Source: Ruminococcaceae bacterium UBA5579 (lineage in GTDB: Bacteria; Bacillota; Clostridia; Oscillospirales; Ruminococcaceae). From it: 10,748 nt of DNA. Location of the stretch: NCBI GenBank assembly GCA_002425305.1, contig DILZ01000040.1, positions 10,530 to 21,277 on the forward strand, in the 5' to 3' direction. Below are positions 1 through 6,615 of the stretch, in pieces. Each line of letters opens with the position of its first letter. Position 1 is the first letter of the stretch. A model generated the notes under the pieces. The model had not been told where the DNA came from. It worked only from the letters and a program-made list of their open reading frames with translations, and searched no databases. The position numbers were made by a program, and so were the translations under genes.

Positions 1-483
1 GCCGCCGTAAACTATATTCTTATCTGCCGATGCATCGACCGAAAAACGCTTTTTCACTTCATCGAAAAGGTCACTGTCGGCTTCACTCAGCAGCACGACC
101 GTATTTTTGTCAAAAGGCTTTTCAGCCGCAGCTTTACCTATGAGCCCGAGTATATGCTCTTTATATTCGTCTTTCTTTCTGTAATCGGCAATGCGCACGG
201 TAACATCGTCAAAAAGCTCGTTTACGATATCGTTTCTGTGCATAAGCAACTTTTTATACGCTTCATATTCGTAGCGTGATACTTTCTTTGAACTTTCTAT
301 CTTATCGGCAGAGCCGCCTTTTGCGGATAATGCCGCCTTTTTCTCAAGTACGGTCTCGTCCGTCTTACCGAGCAGCTGCTCGCTTTGAGCCTTCGCTTCG
401 TCGATCATCTGACGGGCTGTATTGTTTGCATATTCAATTATAGCTTCTCCGAGGCGGTCAAGCTGGCTTTGCGCTTCGTTCAT
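1..483 (-). CDS. ntpE: V-type ATPase subunit E (peripheral stalk), partial at left edge
   Basis: This is the E subunit of the V/A-type ATPase. With the G/H subunit it forms the peripheral stalk that ties the catalytic A3B3 head to membrane subunit I, on the cytoplasmic side. The reading frame is open from an ATG at 481-483 to the window edge and gives 161 residues. The first 75 or so are charged and helical (MNEAQSQLDRLGEAIIEYAN, then an Ala/Glu/Lys-rich stretch), as expected for a stalk coiled coil. A mixed globular part follows and ends in the VYGG that leads into the conserved C-terminal domain. The family is usually about 190-200 residues, so roughly 30-40 are missing. The frame has a stop 33 bases upstream, coinciding with the stop of the F gene, so the ATG is the only good start; a weak GAAGGGA site precedes it. 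It is the last gene of the operon visible here. The fold class is clear, but E subunits diverge strongly, so the name rests partly on context. Confidence 0.88.
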   Translation of the reverse strand, partial: MNEAQSQLDRLGEAIIEYANNTARQMIDEAKAQSEQLLGKTDETVLEKKAALSAKGGSADKIESSKKVSRYEYEAYKKLLMHRNDIVNELFDDVTVRIADYRKKDEYKEHILGLIGKAAAEKPFDKNTVVLLSEADSDLFDEVKKRFSVDASADKNIVYGG

Positions 484-516
484 ACCTATCTCAGTCCCTT
501 CGTATTTGTGACTATG

Positions 517-825
517 TTAAAGCTTTAATCCGATAGCCTCACGGATATATCCCTCTATAGCGCTGTTTATTCCTGAGCCGCCGTGCCTGTCGGGGATCTC
601 CGTAATAAGAGGCGTATCACGGTTAAATCTTATTTCGTTTATCCTGTCTTTGCAGAAGCCGACAACTTTTTCGGTGACAAGTATCACAGCCACCTGTTCG
701 TCGCCGACAGCCTTTTCGAGTGCCGATACAGCCTCGGCTTCATTGTTCACGACAACGCCCTCGATACCTGCAAGACGCATACCCATACGGGTATCGGTAT
801 TATCACTTATCAAAAAGAATTTCAC
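517..825 (-). CDS. ntpG: V-type ATPase subunit F (central stalk)
   Basis: The 102-residue product matches the small F subunit of bacterial/archaeal V-type ATPases (called NtpG in Enterococcus hirae), a Rossmann-like protein that binds subunit D in the rotating central stalk. The N-terminus MKFFLISDNTDTRMGMRLAG is the family's typical first strand plus helix. The middle contains VAVILVTEKV, and the C-terminus is a helix (IEGYIREAIGLKL) of the kind that inserts near the head. Length is normal (about 100-110). The start codon is GTG at 823-825, with a strong GGAGG site 8 bases upstream. The gene lies 32 bases after K and 33 before E in the same operon. I see no anomalies apart from the non-ATG start. 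Confidence 0.93.
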   Translation of the reverse strand: MKFFLISDNTDTRMGMRLAGIEGVVVNNEAEAVSALEKAVGDEQVAVILVTEKVVGFCKDRINEIRFNRDTPLITEIPDRHGGSGINSAIEGYIREAIGLKL

Positions 826-857
826 AAGATGATCCTCCGAAAACAGATCATTTTTTA

Positions 858-1295
858 TCAGGAGAAAAGAATAAGTATCGAGATAAGAAGTCCGTAAATA
901 GCGACACCTTCGCCGAGTGCAACGAAGATAAGCGCTTTTGCGAAGTTCTTGTCATCTTCGGCGGTCGCACCTATTGCGGCAGGAGCAGCCTTACCTACGG
1001 CAAGACCGGTACCGATAGTTGCAAGGCCGGTAGAAAGTGCAGCCGCAAGATACTTAAGTCCGTCGCCTACGCTGAGAGATGCGGCGACCTGTTCAGCGGC
1101 ATCTGCTTCGGCAGCGAATGCGAACATAGGAACAAGAACGGTCATCATTATCATTACGCCGATAAACGAACCTGCGTTAAAAAGCACGGCACGCTTTGTC
1201 TTTACGGGCTTTCCGTCGCTCTTTCTCTTAAGTGCAACAAAAAGCGGAAGCATTATCATCGCAAGTGCGATCAAAGGTAAAATAAACAGTAACAT
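858..1295 (-). CDS. ntpK: V-type ATPase subunit K (c-ring proteolipid) with extra N-terminal hairpin
   Basis: This is the proteolipid that forms the rotating membrane ring and carries the ion. The C-terminal half (about residues 80-145) is a classical c hairpin. A Gly/Ala-rich helix (LSTGLATIGTGLAVG) leads to a short polar loop (TAEDDKN), and a second helix carries the ion-binding carboxylate in ALGEGVAIYG (Glu129). The first 65 residues form a different hairpin: helix about 1-22, the basic loop KRKSDGKP, and helix about 38-61, with no carboxylate. It ends in AFA|AEADAAEQ, which resembles a signal-peptidase site. The protein therefore has four predicted helices but only one ion site, unlike a simple duplicated 4-helix K. 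No Gln typical of Na+-specific c subunits is obvious in the first ring helix, so H+ is possible, but the ion cannot be assigned. Start ATG follows AAAGGAGA. The gene is 21 bases downstream of subunit I. Confidence 0.93.
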   Translation of the reverse strand: MLLFILPLIALAMIMLPLFVALKRKSDGKPVKTKRAVLFNAGSFIGVMIMMTVLVPMFAFAAEADAAEQVAASLSVGDGLKYLAAALSTGLATIGTGLAVGKAAPAAIGATAEDDKNFAKALIFVALGEGVAIYGLLISILILFS

Positions 1296-1316
1296 GATTT
1301 TATCTCCTTTAGTTTA

Positions 1317-3614
1317 TCAATTATTGACCTTAAGCGGCGTGAACTCTTTTCCGTCGCTGATATAAAAACGCCCGAAAAGCTCATAGAATTCAAGTCTGAG
1401 CACCTGAATACCTACTATAAAGCCTTCCATGCCTATTACAAAGGCGTTTCCGAGTATCTGAACTATAATGTAACTTGCCGACATATCCGAGCCGGAAAGC
1501 GCACCCACAACCAGCATCATTCCCGCATGGCTCAGTATAAATCCGCCGACACGAAGGAAAGACATCGTGTTTGTGAGATAAGAAAGGCAAGTCTCAAAAA
1601 GCTCGATAAATCCTTCGATGAGGAAACCGCCGACGGATTTTTTCTCGCCCTTTTCGGATTTTTTAACTTTCTTTCTTTCTTCAAGCAGCTCTTTCGGCAT
1701 CTTCCTTCTTTCAAATCCGAGACTGTCGAAAATATCGTCAGCAGCGGCTTTTTCCTTTTTAGATGCGAAATAAACGCCGCAAATCTTATCTCCGTCCTCG
1801 GAGATCGGAACAAAAGCAATATCCTTTTCGGATATATCCGAGATGCTTTCAAGTGCTTTTTTAGGTATTGCTCCGTAAACCGAACGGATATATTTCATAT
1901 CCGCAAGCTTGTCAATATTGACCGCTCCGCTCTTGTCACGACGCTGTTCAAACGCTCTTACCGAATTGTCTGCGACTAAGTTTTCGGTAAAACTTAAAAC
2001 GCTCTTTTTTATCTTAGCGGAGAACGCCGTAGAAAGAGGCTCCTTGAAAAGCATCACAGCAAGCGGGAGCAGGATAAGACATACGACATAAGGCGTTGTC
2101 ATAAGCTCTATTCCGAGGCCCATCTGACAGGCAACACCGGCAATAAGCGAAACATAAAACAGCATTCCGGCAAAGCCGTTGGCACCGAACAGTGCCGATG
2201 CGTAATCCTGCCGCTTGAACGACAATATGATATTGAATACCATCGTGATTATGATGAGCACGACGCCTATCATAAGTGCGGCTATCAGCAGATATGAAGA
2301 AACTTCAAAAATGTTCTTCGGGTGACCGAGCACTTCACTTATCTGCGGGATATGGTAAAACGGAGTTATAAGCTCTTCGTTGCCGAATACCGAACCGTAG
2401 AAATAACCGAATACTGCCGAGCTTATGCCTATTCGTTCCATTATAAGACCGAGTTTAAGCTTTTTCCATTTCCAGAAAATAAATCCGAGCAGTGATATCA
2501 CGAGCCCCTGACCGAGATCGCCGAACATTATACCGTAAAGCAGCATATATGTTATCGCAACGAACGAAGTCGGGTCTATCCCCGTGTACGACGGAAGTCC
2601 GTACATTGTGACGAACATCTCGAACGGCTTGAACACACGGTTATTTTTAAGCTTGGTGGGAGGCTTCATCTTATCGTCAAGGAAATACTGCTGCTCGGAT
2701 ATCTCTACATCCTGTACACCGAGTATCTTTTCCTTGAACGAGGATAATTCTCTTGTCGGCACAAAGCCGAGCATATAGAATTTATTATCTACGACCGCTA
2801 CCTTGCTTCGCAGCTCATACGAATCGTTAAGGAACCGTAATTTGCTGCGCACCTTGCAGAATTTTTCCTCTTCTCTCTGCCTTACGGCGGCAAGCTTGCC
2901 GAGCACCTCGTCAAGTTCTTTTCGCTCCGCGGCTATCTTTTCGTTAAGCTTGTTCTTTGCTTCCTGACCGTTGCCGGATACATAATCGGGTATGTATATC
3001 CGTTCATAATAGAGATTTGAGAATATCTCATCGTTCTGAGAGCAATCACGGTAAGAGGTAAAATACACGCCCCAGACATAACCCTCATTCTCTTCAAGCG
3101 GAACGAACACAAATCCCTTATCCGAGAAAAATCTGAGCTTTTTGTAATTGTCCGACGGAAGTCTGCCGAACCTTACCTTTACATACTTGCAGTCGGTAAG
3201 ATTGCGAAAATCCGTATCGAGCAGATCGAGGTTTTCAACATACCTCATTGCCTGTTCGTACTTGTCTATGCGTTCTTCGATCTCTTTTTTTGTTTCGATA
3301 AGACTTGCCGTATCGCTTTCTATAGCGGAAAGATATACATCAAAGTCGTGTATGACTTCCATTTGTATATCGTCGTACGGAACATTCTTTTCCGGTATAC
3401 CGAGACCGCTCGCAAGCAGGCTCATACGCTTTATAAGATTTCCGTAGATGTTCTTCTTATCCTTCAGTGTTTTGAAATGGGCTGAACCGTATGTCATTGC
3501 ATAAAGCGACGGCTCAATGTGGAAGCAGCCTGTCTCACAGCATCTGATAAGCGCCTTGTTTGCTCGTCTTATCGGTCCGCTTACGGTAACGAGCGACATT
3601 TTTTCTACTGCCAA
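1317..3614 (-). CDS. ntpI: V-type ATPase subunit I (a-type stator) with an inserted duplicate lobe
   Basis: This is the membrane stator subunit that forms the ion half-channels against the K ring. I chose a TTG start at 3612-3614 (765 residues, MAVEKMSLVTVSGP): AGAAAGGA lies 8 bases upstream, and the peptide begins as the family does. An in-frame ATG at 3665 would add 17 unfamiliar residues; an ATG at 3599 is also possible. Residues 1 to about 340 are the cytoplasmic part, with two alpha/beta lobes and a charged helical hairpin. About eight helices follow (roughly 347-381, 388-411, 436-464, 470-496, 504-524, 662-705, 712-741). Essential arginines are visible in SFLRVGGFILSHAG (Arg688) and IQVLRLEFYE (Arg740). 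Between the sixth and seventh helices, residues 527-661 form a hydrophilic insertion containing a second copy of the lobe at 143-209. The usual size is about 600-700 residues, so this protein is long. Identity is certain; the insertion is the odd feature. Confidence 0.95.
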   Translation of the reverse strand: MAVEKMSLVTVSGPIRRANKALIRCCETGCFHIEPSLYAMTYGSAHFKTLKDKKNIYGNLIKRMSLLASGLGIPEKNVPYDDIQMEVIHDFDVYLSAIESDTASLIETKKEIEERIDKYEQAMRYVENLDLLDTDFRNLTDCKYVKVRFGRLPSDNYKKLRFFSDKGFVFVPLEENEGYVWGVYFTSYRDCSQNDEIFSNLYYERIYIPDYVSGNGQEAKNKLNEKIAAERKELDEVLGKLAAVRQREEEKFCKVRSKLRFLNDSYELRSKVAVVDNKFYMLGFVPTRELSSFKEKILGVQDVEISEQQYFLDDKMKPPTKLKNNRVFKPFEMFVTMYGLPSYTGIDPTSFVAITYMLLYGIMFGDLGQGLVISLLGFIFWKWKKLKLGLIMERIGISSAVFGYFYGSVFGNEELITPFYHIPQISEVLGHPKNIFEVSSYLLIAALMIGVVLIIITMVFNIILSFKRQDYASALFGANGFAGMLFYVSLIAGVACQMGLGIELMTTPYVVCLILLPLAVMLFKEPLSTAFSAKIKKSVLSFTENLVADNSVRAFEQRRDKSGAVNIDKLADMKYIRSVYGAIPKKALESISDISEKDIAFVPISEDGDKICGVYFASKKEKAAADDIFDSLGFERRKMPKELLEERKKVKKSEKGEKKSVGGFLIEGFIELFETCLSYLTNTMSFLRVGGFILSHAGMMLVVGALSGSDMSASYIIVQILGNAFVIGMEGFIVGIQVLRLEFYELFGRFYISDGKEFTPLKVNN
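1695..1895 (-). other. Inserted alpha/beta lobe in subunit I (second copy)
   Basis: Residues 574-640 of subunit I (TTG numbering) align without a gap to residues 143-209 of the same protein, with 22 of 67 identical by my count. Shared landmarks in order are KY at the first strand, G and P in YGAIP, FVP, GVYF, DxIF, and FER ending in P. The segment sits in the cytoplasmic loop before the arginine-bearing seventh helix. It is followed by a Lys/Glu-rich linker (LEERKKVKKSEKGEKK). Confidence 0.8.
2988..3188 (-). other. N-terminal alpha/beta lobe of subunit I (first copy)
   Basis: Residues 143-209 form the canonical cytoplasmic lobe of subunit I, with a YVKVRFGRLP strand-turn, FVFVPLEE, GVYFTS and DEIFSNLYYERIYIP. 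In solved bacterial subunit I cytoplasmic domains such alpha/beta lobes contact the peripheral stalks. This segment is listed because it is the parent-like copy for the inserted lobe near the C-terminus. Confidence 0.8.
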
Positions 3615-3730
3615 AAAACCATTCCTTTCTTCCGAATTTTTATATAAGGGGCAATGCCCCGTCATAGACCGATGATCGTCGATCTACCGCTTATATGATC
3701 CCTGCGGTATCGGTTATACGCAAAAACCTT
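3615..3730 (-). other. Intergenic gap between subunits C and I
   Basis: This 116-base gap is longer than the other gaps in the ATPase operon (21-33 bases). It holds a 5-bp stem, GGGGC/GCCCC with a 3-base loop, at 3648-3660. It also holds a TACCGC/GCGGTA pair at 3685-3690 and 3704-3709, and an 11-base near-palindrome at 3674-3684. No U-run follows the GC hairpin in the direction of transcription, so I do not call it a terminator. I see no convincing promoter. The hairpins may affect mRNA stability before the subunit I ribosome binding site, but that is inference. Confidence 0.4.
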
Positions 3731-4765
3731 TTACGGGATTATCAGCATATTTTCTATCTGAGACGGATCGACGGAATAGCGTATCCCTTCGATGACCGTT
3801 ATAAGATTGCCTTTTTCCTTTCTCAAAAGGTCCATAAAGGAATAAAGCACGATGCTCTCATTTTCGGACATGAACAGACGAGAGCGATAATATTTATAAT
3901 CGGATATGCCGAGTATATATTCAAAGCCCTTGTCCGCAGTTTCCGGCTCAACATTAAGCCACGGCAGCTTCACTATCTGCTGCAGCATTTCCTTGCTGTC
4001 CCCTGCCGAAAGAAGCTGCACTATGTCCTCTTTTTTGAACGAGCCGTAAAGCTCTATGATGTACTTTTCGGTTTCCTCGGCAGAAAGTCCGAGCAGACCT
4101 TTAAGCCTGTAGCAAAGCTTCAGATTGTGTATATCTACCGCATGTCTTACACACTTTTCGAGCTCGGGCTGTTCTTCGTCGGGATAGCCGTTCTTGATGC
4201 TTTCAAGCAGCCATGTGTAATAATGGTCGATAAGTGCTTTTTCGATAACCGGTATCTCCGGGAATTTTACACTGTCCGCCAGCGGCAAAAGGATATTATA
4301 GTAATCGGTGTTTTCAAGAGCCGATACAAACTGCCTGAAATCAGCGGACGCCATCAGCTCATTTACATCAAAACGGACATCGCTGACAAGAAAAGCAGGA
4401 AAGTTGTATGCTATAAGATCCGATACACCTGCGCCGATATAGGTCGCAGCATTGATGATCTGCCGTATCTCTTCACGTTTTATATAATATGAAATAAAGC
4501 CCTCTTTTACGGTAAACGAAAAATTCAGCAATTCTTCATAAACAGAGTAGAAGTGCTTTTCAAAGACTTCCTCAGCCGTACCTCGCCTCAGCGCCATGCC
4601 CGCAGTTCCTTTGAAAGCCTCGGAATATTGCGGCAGAGAGCTTATAAAAGTTATCGCATCGTTTATATCGCCCTTCTGAGTGAGTATCTTATAATCGGCA
4701 AGCGTTAAGAATTTTCCGAATTTGGACCGTATCTTTGTGGCAATGGCAGAAGAGCCCTCACCCAT
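3731..4765 (-). CDS. ntpC: V-type ATPase subunit C (d-type, AC39 family)
   Basis: The 344-residue product is the socket subunit (bacterial C, eukaryotic d). It sits on the cytoplasmic face of the K ring and receives the central stalk subunits D and F. It is entirely soluble and helical, with no membrane segment. The length (about 330-350) and internal features such as the early ALRRGTAEEVFEKHF stretch and the repeated three-helix layout fit the AC39 family. Recognition is by overall character, by size and by position between the G/H and I genes; the sequence itself is divergent. The start ATG at 4765 follows GGAGGGATCACA, a strong ribosome binding site, and the gene begins 32 bases after the G/H stop. 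An antisense frame of 265 codons across it is a shadow. Confidence 0.9.
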   Translation of the reverse strand: MGEGSSAIATKIRSKFGKFLTLADYKILTQKGDINDAITFISSLPQYSEAFKGTAGMALRRGTAEEVFEKHFYSVYEELLNFSFTVKEGFISYYIKREEIRQIINAATYIGAGVSDLIAYNFPAFLVSDVRFDVNELMASADFRQFVSALENTDYYNILLPLADSVKFPEIPVIEKALIDHYYTWLLESIKNGYPDEEQPELEKCVRHAVDIHNLKLCYRLKGLLGLSAEETEKYIIELYGSFKKEDIVQLLSAGDSKEMLQQIVKLPWLNVEPETADKGFEYILGISDYKYYRSRLFMSENESIVLYSFMDLLRKEKGNLITVIEGIRYSVDPSQIENMLIIP

Positions 4766-4797
4766 TGTGATCCCTCCGATCCGAATTTGCTGTACTG

Positions 4798-5109
4798 TCA
4801 GGATGCGTCGATGATATTCGCAAATATCTCATCGACCCACGCCGACCTGTTCTGCTTCATAGCATCGTCGAGTTTTTTCTGTGCCTCGGAAAAGTTCTTG
4901 TCTATTTCCGCACATCTCTCACGCTCGGTCTTTTCCGCTTCATCGGCAGATGCTTTGCTTAAAGCAGCTATTTCCGCTTCGCTGTCGTCAACACGCTTTT
5001 TTGCTTCCGCCTCCGCTTCTGAAATGATCCTGTCCCGTTCTTTCTCGGCATCATCAACGATAGCTTCCGCCTGTTTTTCATATTTCAAAATCTCTTCGAT
5101 AAGATTCAC
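4798..5109 (-). CDS. ntpF: V-type ATPase subunit G/H (peripheral stalk coiled coil)
   Basis: This is the first gene of the ATPase operon. The 103-residue product is almost wholly helical and charged, beginning MNLIEEILKYEKQAEAIVDD and continuing with Glu/Ala/Lys heptad-like repeats (EKERDRIISEAEAEAKKRVD). That is the signature of the small G/H subunit that pairs with subunit E in the peripheral stalk. I chose the GTG at 5107-5109: GGAGGTG lies 5-6 bases upstream and the peptide starts as homologues do. An upstream in-frame ATG at 5199 cannot be right, because it overlaps the -35 box of the promoter. In E. hirae the matching gene (ntpF) is also first in its operon. The C-terminus ends in WVDEIFANIIDAS. 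Confidence 0.88.
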   Translation of the reverse strand: MNLIEEILKYEKQAEAIVDDAEKERDRIISEAEAEAKKRVDDSEAEIAALSKASADEAEKTERERCAEIDKNFSEAQKKLDDAMKQNRSAWVDEIFANIIDAS

Positions 5110-5170
5110 GAATACACCTCCGGTTTCCGAAACGGTCAATATACGACCGCATGTTTTATATACCCTATAT

Positions 5171-5199
5171 ATAATATACCTTTTTATAATAAAATGCAA
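5171..5199 (-). promoter_or_regulatory. Promoter of the V-type ATPase operon
   Basis: On the minus strand, TTGCAT (5194-5199) and TATTAT (5171-5176) are separated by exactly 17 bases, a good housekeeping-sigma promoter. Transcription would begin near 5164, giving a leader of about 55 bases before the GTG of the G/H subunit. It lies one base downstream of the T-run of the preceding terminator, so the ATPase operon is insulated from the DUF711 unit. Confidence 0.7.
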
Positions 5200-5200
5200 G

Positions 5201-5252
5201 AAAAAAATTCGGCAAAAATGTTACAAACATAATAAACATTTTTGTCGAATTT
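5201..5252 (-). terminator. Intrinsic terminator after the UPF0210/DUF711 gene
   Basis: There are 18-base arms at 5205-5222 and 5235-5252 around a 12-base loop. They are complementary except for one position (an A-C mismatch in minus-strand RNA, a G-U wobble in plus-strand RNA). In the minus direction the stem runs into seven Ts (complement of 5201-5207). It starts 11 bases after the DUF711 stop codon. The stem is AT-rich but long. Confidence 0.7.
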
Positions 5253-5262
5253 TGTGCATTAT

Positions 5263-6615
5263 TTAATTTTTCAGGCTCTGAAGAGGTGCCGGTATCCTTC
5301 CGCCTCTGGAGATGAATTTTGCGGACGAGAATTTTGAAAGGCTCATGACCGGTCCGCTTCCGAAAAGACCGCCGAATTCGAGCGTTTCGCCCTCTTTCAT
5401 TCCGATAGCGGGGATTATCCTGACAGCGGTGGTTTTGGAGTTGACCATTCCGATAGCCGCTTCGTCTGCGATTATTGCCGATATCGTCTCGGCACTAGTA
5501 TCACCGGGCACAGCTATCATATCAAGTCCGACGGAGCATACCGCCGTCATAGCCTCGAGCTTCTCCAGTGAAAGCGAGCCGCAGTTTACCGCGTCTATCA
5601 TTCCCGCGTCCTCGGAAACGGGGATAAACGCGCCCGAAAGCCCTCCGACGTGCGACGACGCCATAACGCCGCCCTTTTTCACCGCGTCGTTCAGCAGTGC
5701 AAGACACGCGGTCGTACCGTGTGCGCCGCAGCTTTCAAGACCTATCTCCTCAAGAATATGCGCCACCGAATCGCCGACCGCGGGGGTGGGCGCAAGCGAA
5801 AGATCGACAATGCCGAACGGCACTCCGAGCCGCCTTGATGCTTCCGTGCCGACAAGCTGTCCCATTCTTGTTATCTTGAACGCGGTCTTTTTTATAACGT
5901 CCGCTATCTCGCTGATATTAGCGTCGGGGTGCTTTGCGAGAGCTGCCCGCACAACTCCCGGTCCCGAAACGCCGACATTTATCTCGCAATCGTACTCGCC
6001 GACACCGTGGAACGCGCCCGCCATAAACGGGTTGTCCTCGGGCGCGTTGCAGAACACAACTATCTTCGCCGCGCCAAAGCAGTGGTCGTCCCTGGTCTTT
6101 TCGCTGGCTTCCTTGATAATCCGCCCCATTATCGCCACCGCGTCCATATTTATCCCCGCTTTGGTGGAGCCGATGTTCACCGAAGAGCAAACGTTCGTGG
6201 TTTCCGCCAACGCTTCCGGGATAGACTCGATAAGCTCCTTGTCGCCCGCCGAGAAGCCCTTGTGAACAAGCGCGGAATAACCGCCGATGTAGTTTACTCC
6301 CGTGCTTTCGGCAACGCGCTGGAGCGTTCTCGCGTACTTTATCGGCTCGCCCGACGCGGCGGACACCATAGCTATCGGCGTTACCGAAATGCGCTTATTG
6401 ATGATCGGTATGCCATACTGTTTTTCTATTTCCTCGCCCGTCCTGACAAGATTTTCCGCCTTGCGCGTCATCTTCTCATAAACCTTACCGCAGGCGCGGT
6501 CGGCGTCGCTGTCTATGCAGTCAAGCAGAGAGATCCCCATTGTTATCGTGCGGATATCGAGGTTCTCCTCCTGTATCATCTTTATTGTTTCTAAAATATC
6601 GCCCGTATTAAGCAT
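5263..6615 (-). CDS. UPF0210 / DUF711 family protein (PFL-like fold), function unknown
   Basis: The 450-residue product belongs to the widespread UPF0210 (DUF711) family, annotated as 'PFL family protein' because its fold resembles pyruvate formate-lyase; the biochemical function is not established. Full family length is present. Recognisable blocks, in order, are [11 protein letters not shown] near the N-terminus, [13 protein letters not shown], the [12 protein letters not shown] segment, [106 protein letters not shown], and a C-terminal [16 protein letters not shown] see no RVxGY-type glycyl-radical motif, so radical chemistry of the PFL kind is not indicated. The ATG at 6615 has AAGGAGA about 11 bases upstream. 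The usual partner, a UPF0237 ACT protein, is upstream on the same strand but 335 bases away. Base and codon use (GCG, CGC, TCG) is visibly richer in GC than in the ATPase genes. Confidence 0.93.
   Translation of the reverse strand: MLNTGDILETIKMIQEENLDIRTITMGISLLDCIDSDADRACGKVYEKMTRKAENLVRTGEEIEKQYGIPIINKRISVTPIAMVSAASGEPIKYARTLQRVAESTGVNYIGGYSALVHKGFSAGDKELIESIPEALAETTNVCSSVNIGSTKAGINMDAVAIMGRIIKEASEKTRDDHCFGAAKIVVFCNAPEDNPFMAGAFHGVGEYDCEINVGVSGPGVVRAALAKHPDANISEIADVIKKTAFKITRMGQLVGTEASRRLGVPFGIVDLSLAPTPAVGDSVAHILEEIGLESCGAHGTTACLALLNDAVKKGGVMASSHVGGLSGAFIPVSEDAGMIDAVNCGSLSLEKLEAMTAVCSVGLDMIAVPGDTSAETISAIIADEAAIGMVNSKTTAVRIIPAIGMKEGETLEFGGLFGSGPVMSLSKFSSAKFISRGGRIPAPLQSLKN

Noticed and set aside
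3648..3660. GGGGC/GCCCC hairpin between subunits C and I as a terminator
   Set aside because: The stem has only 5 bp, there is no U-run after it in the minus direction, and it lies inside an operon.
3615..3665. ATG at 3665 as start of subunit I
   Set aside because: The added residues do not resemble the family, and the TTG at 3614 has a well-spaced AGAAAGGA site.
3695..4492. 265-codon plus-strand open frame opposite ATPase subunit C
   Set aside because: It is antisense to a clear family member, has no recognisable domain, and no ribosome site or promoter supports it; codon structure of the opposite strand explains it.
5107..5199. Upstream ATG (5199) as start of the ATPase G/H subunit
   Set aside because: It would overlap the -35 box of the promoter and add about 30 unfamiliar residues; the GTG at 5109 has GGAGGTG upstream and a family-like N-terminus.
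5312..6265. 317-codon plus-strand frame opposite DUF711
   Set aside because: It is rich in Ser/Ala/Pro, as expected from the antisense of a GC-rich coding strand, and overlaps a strongly conserved protein family.
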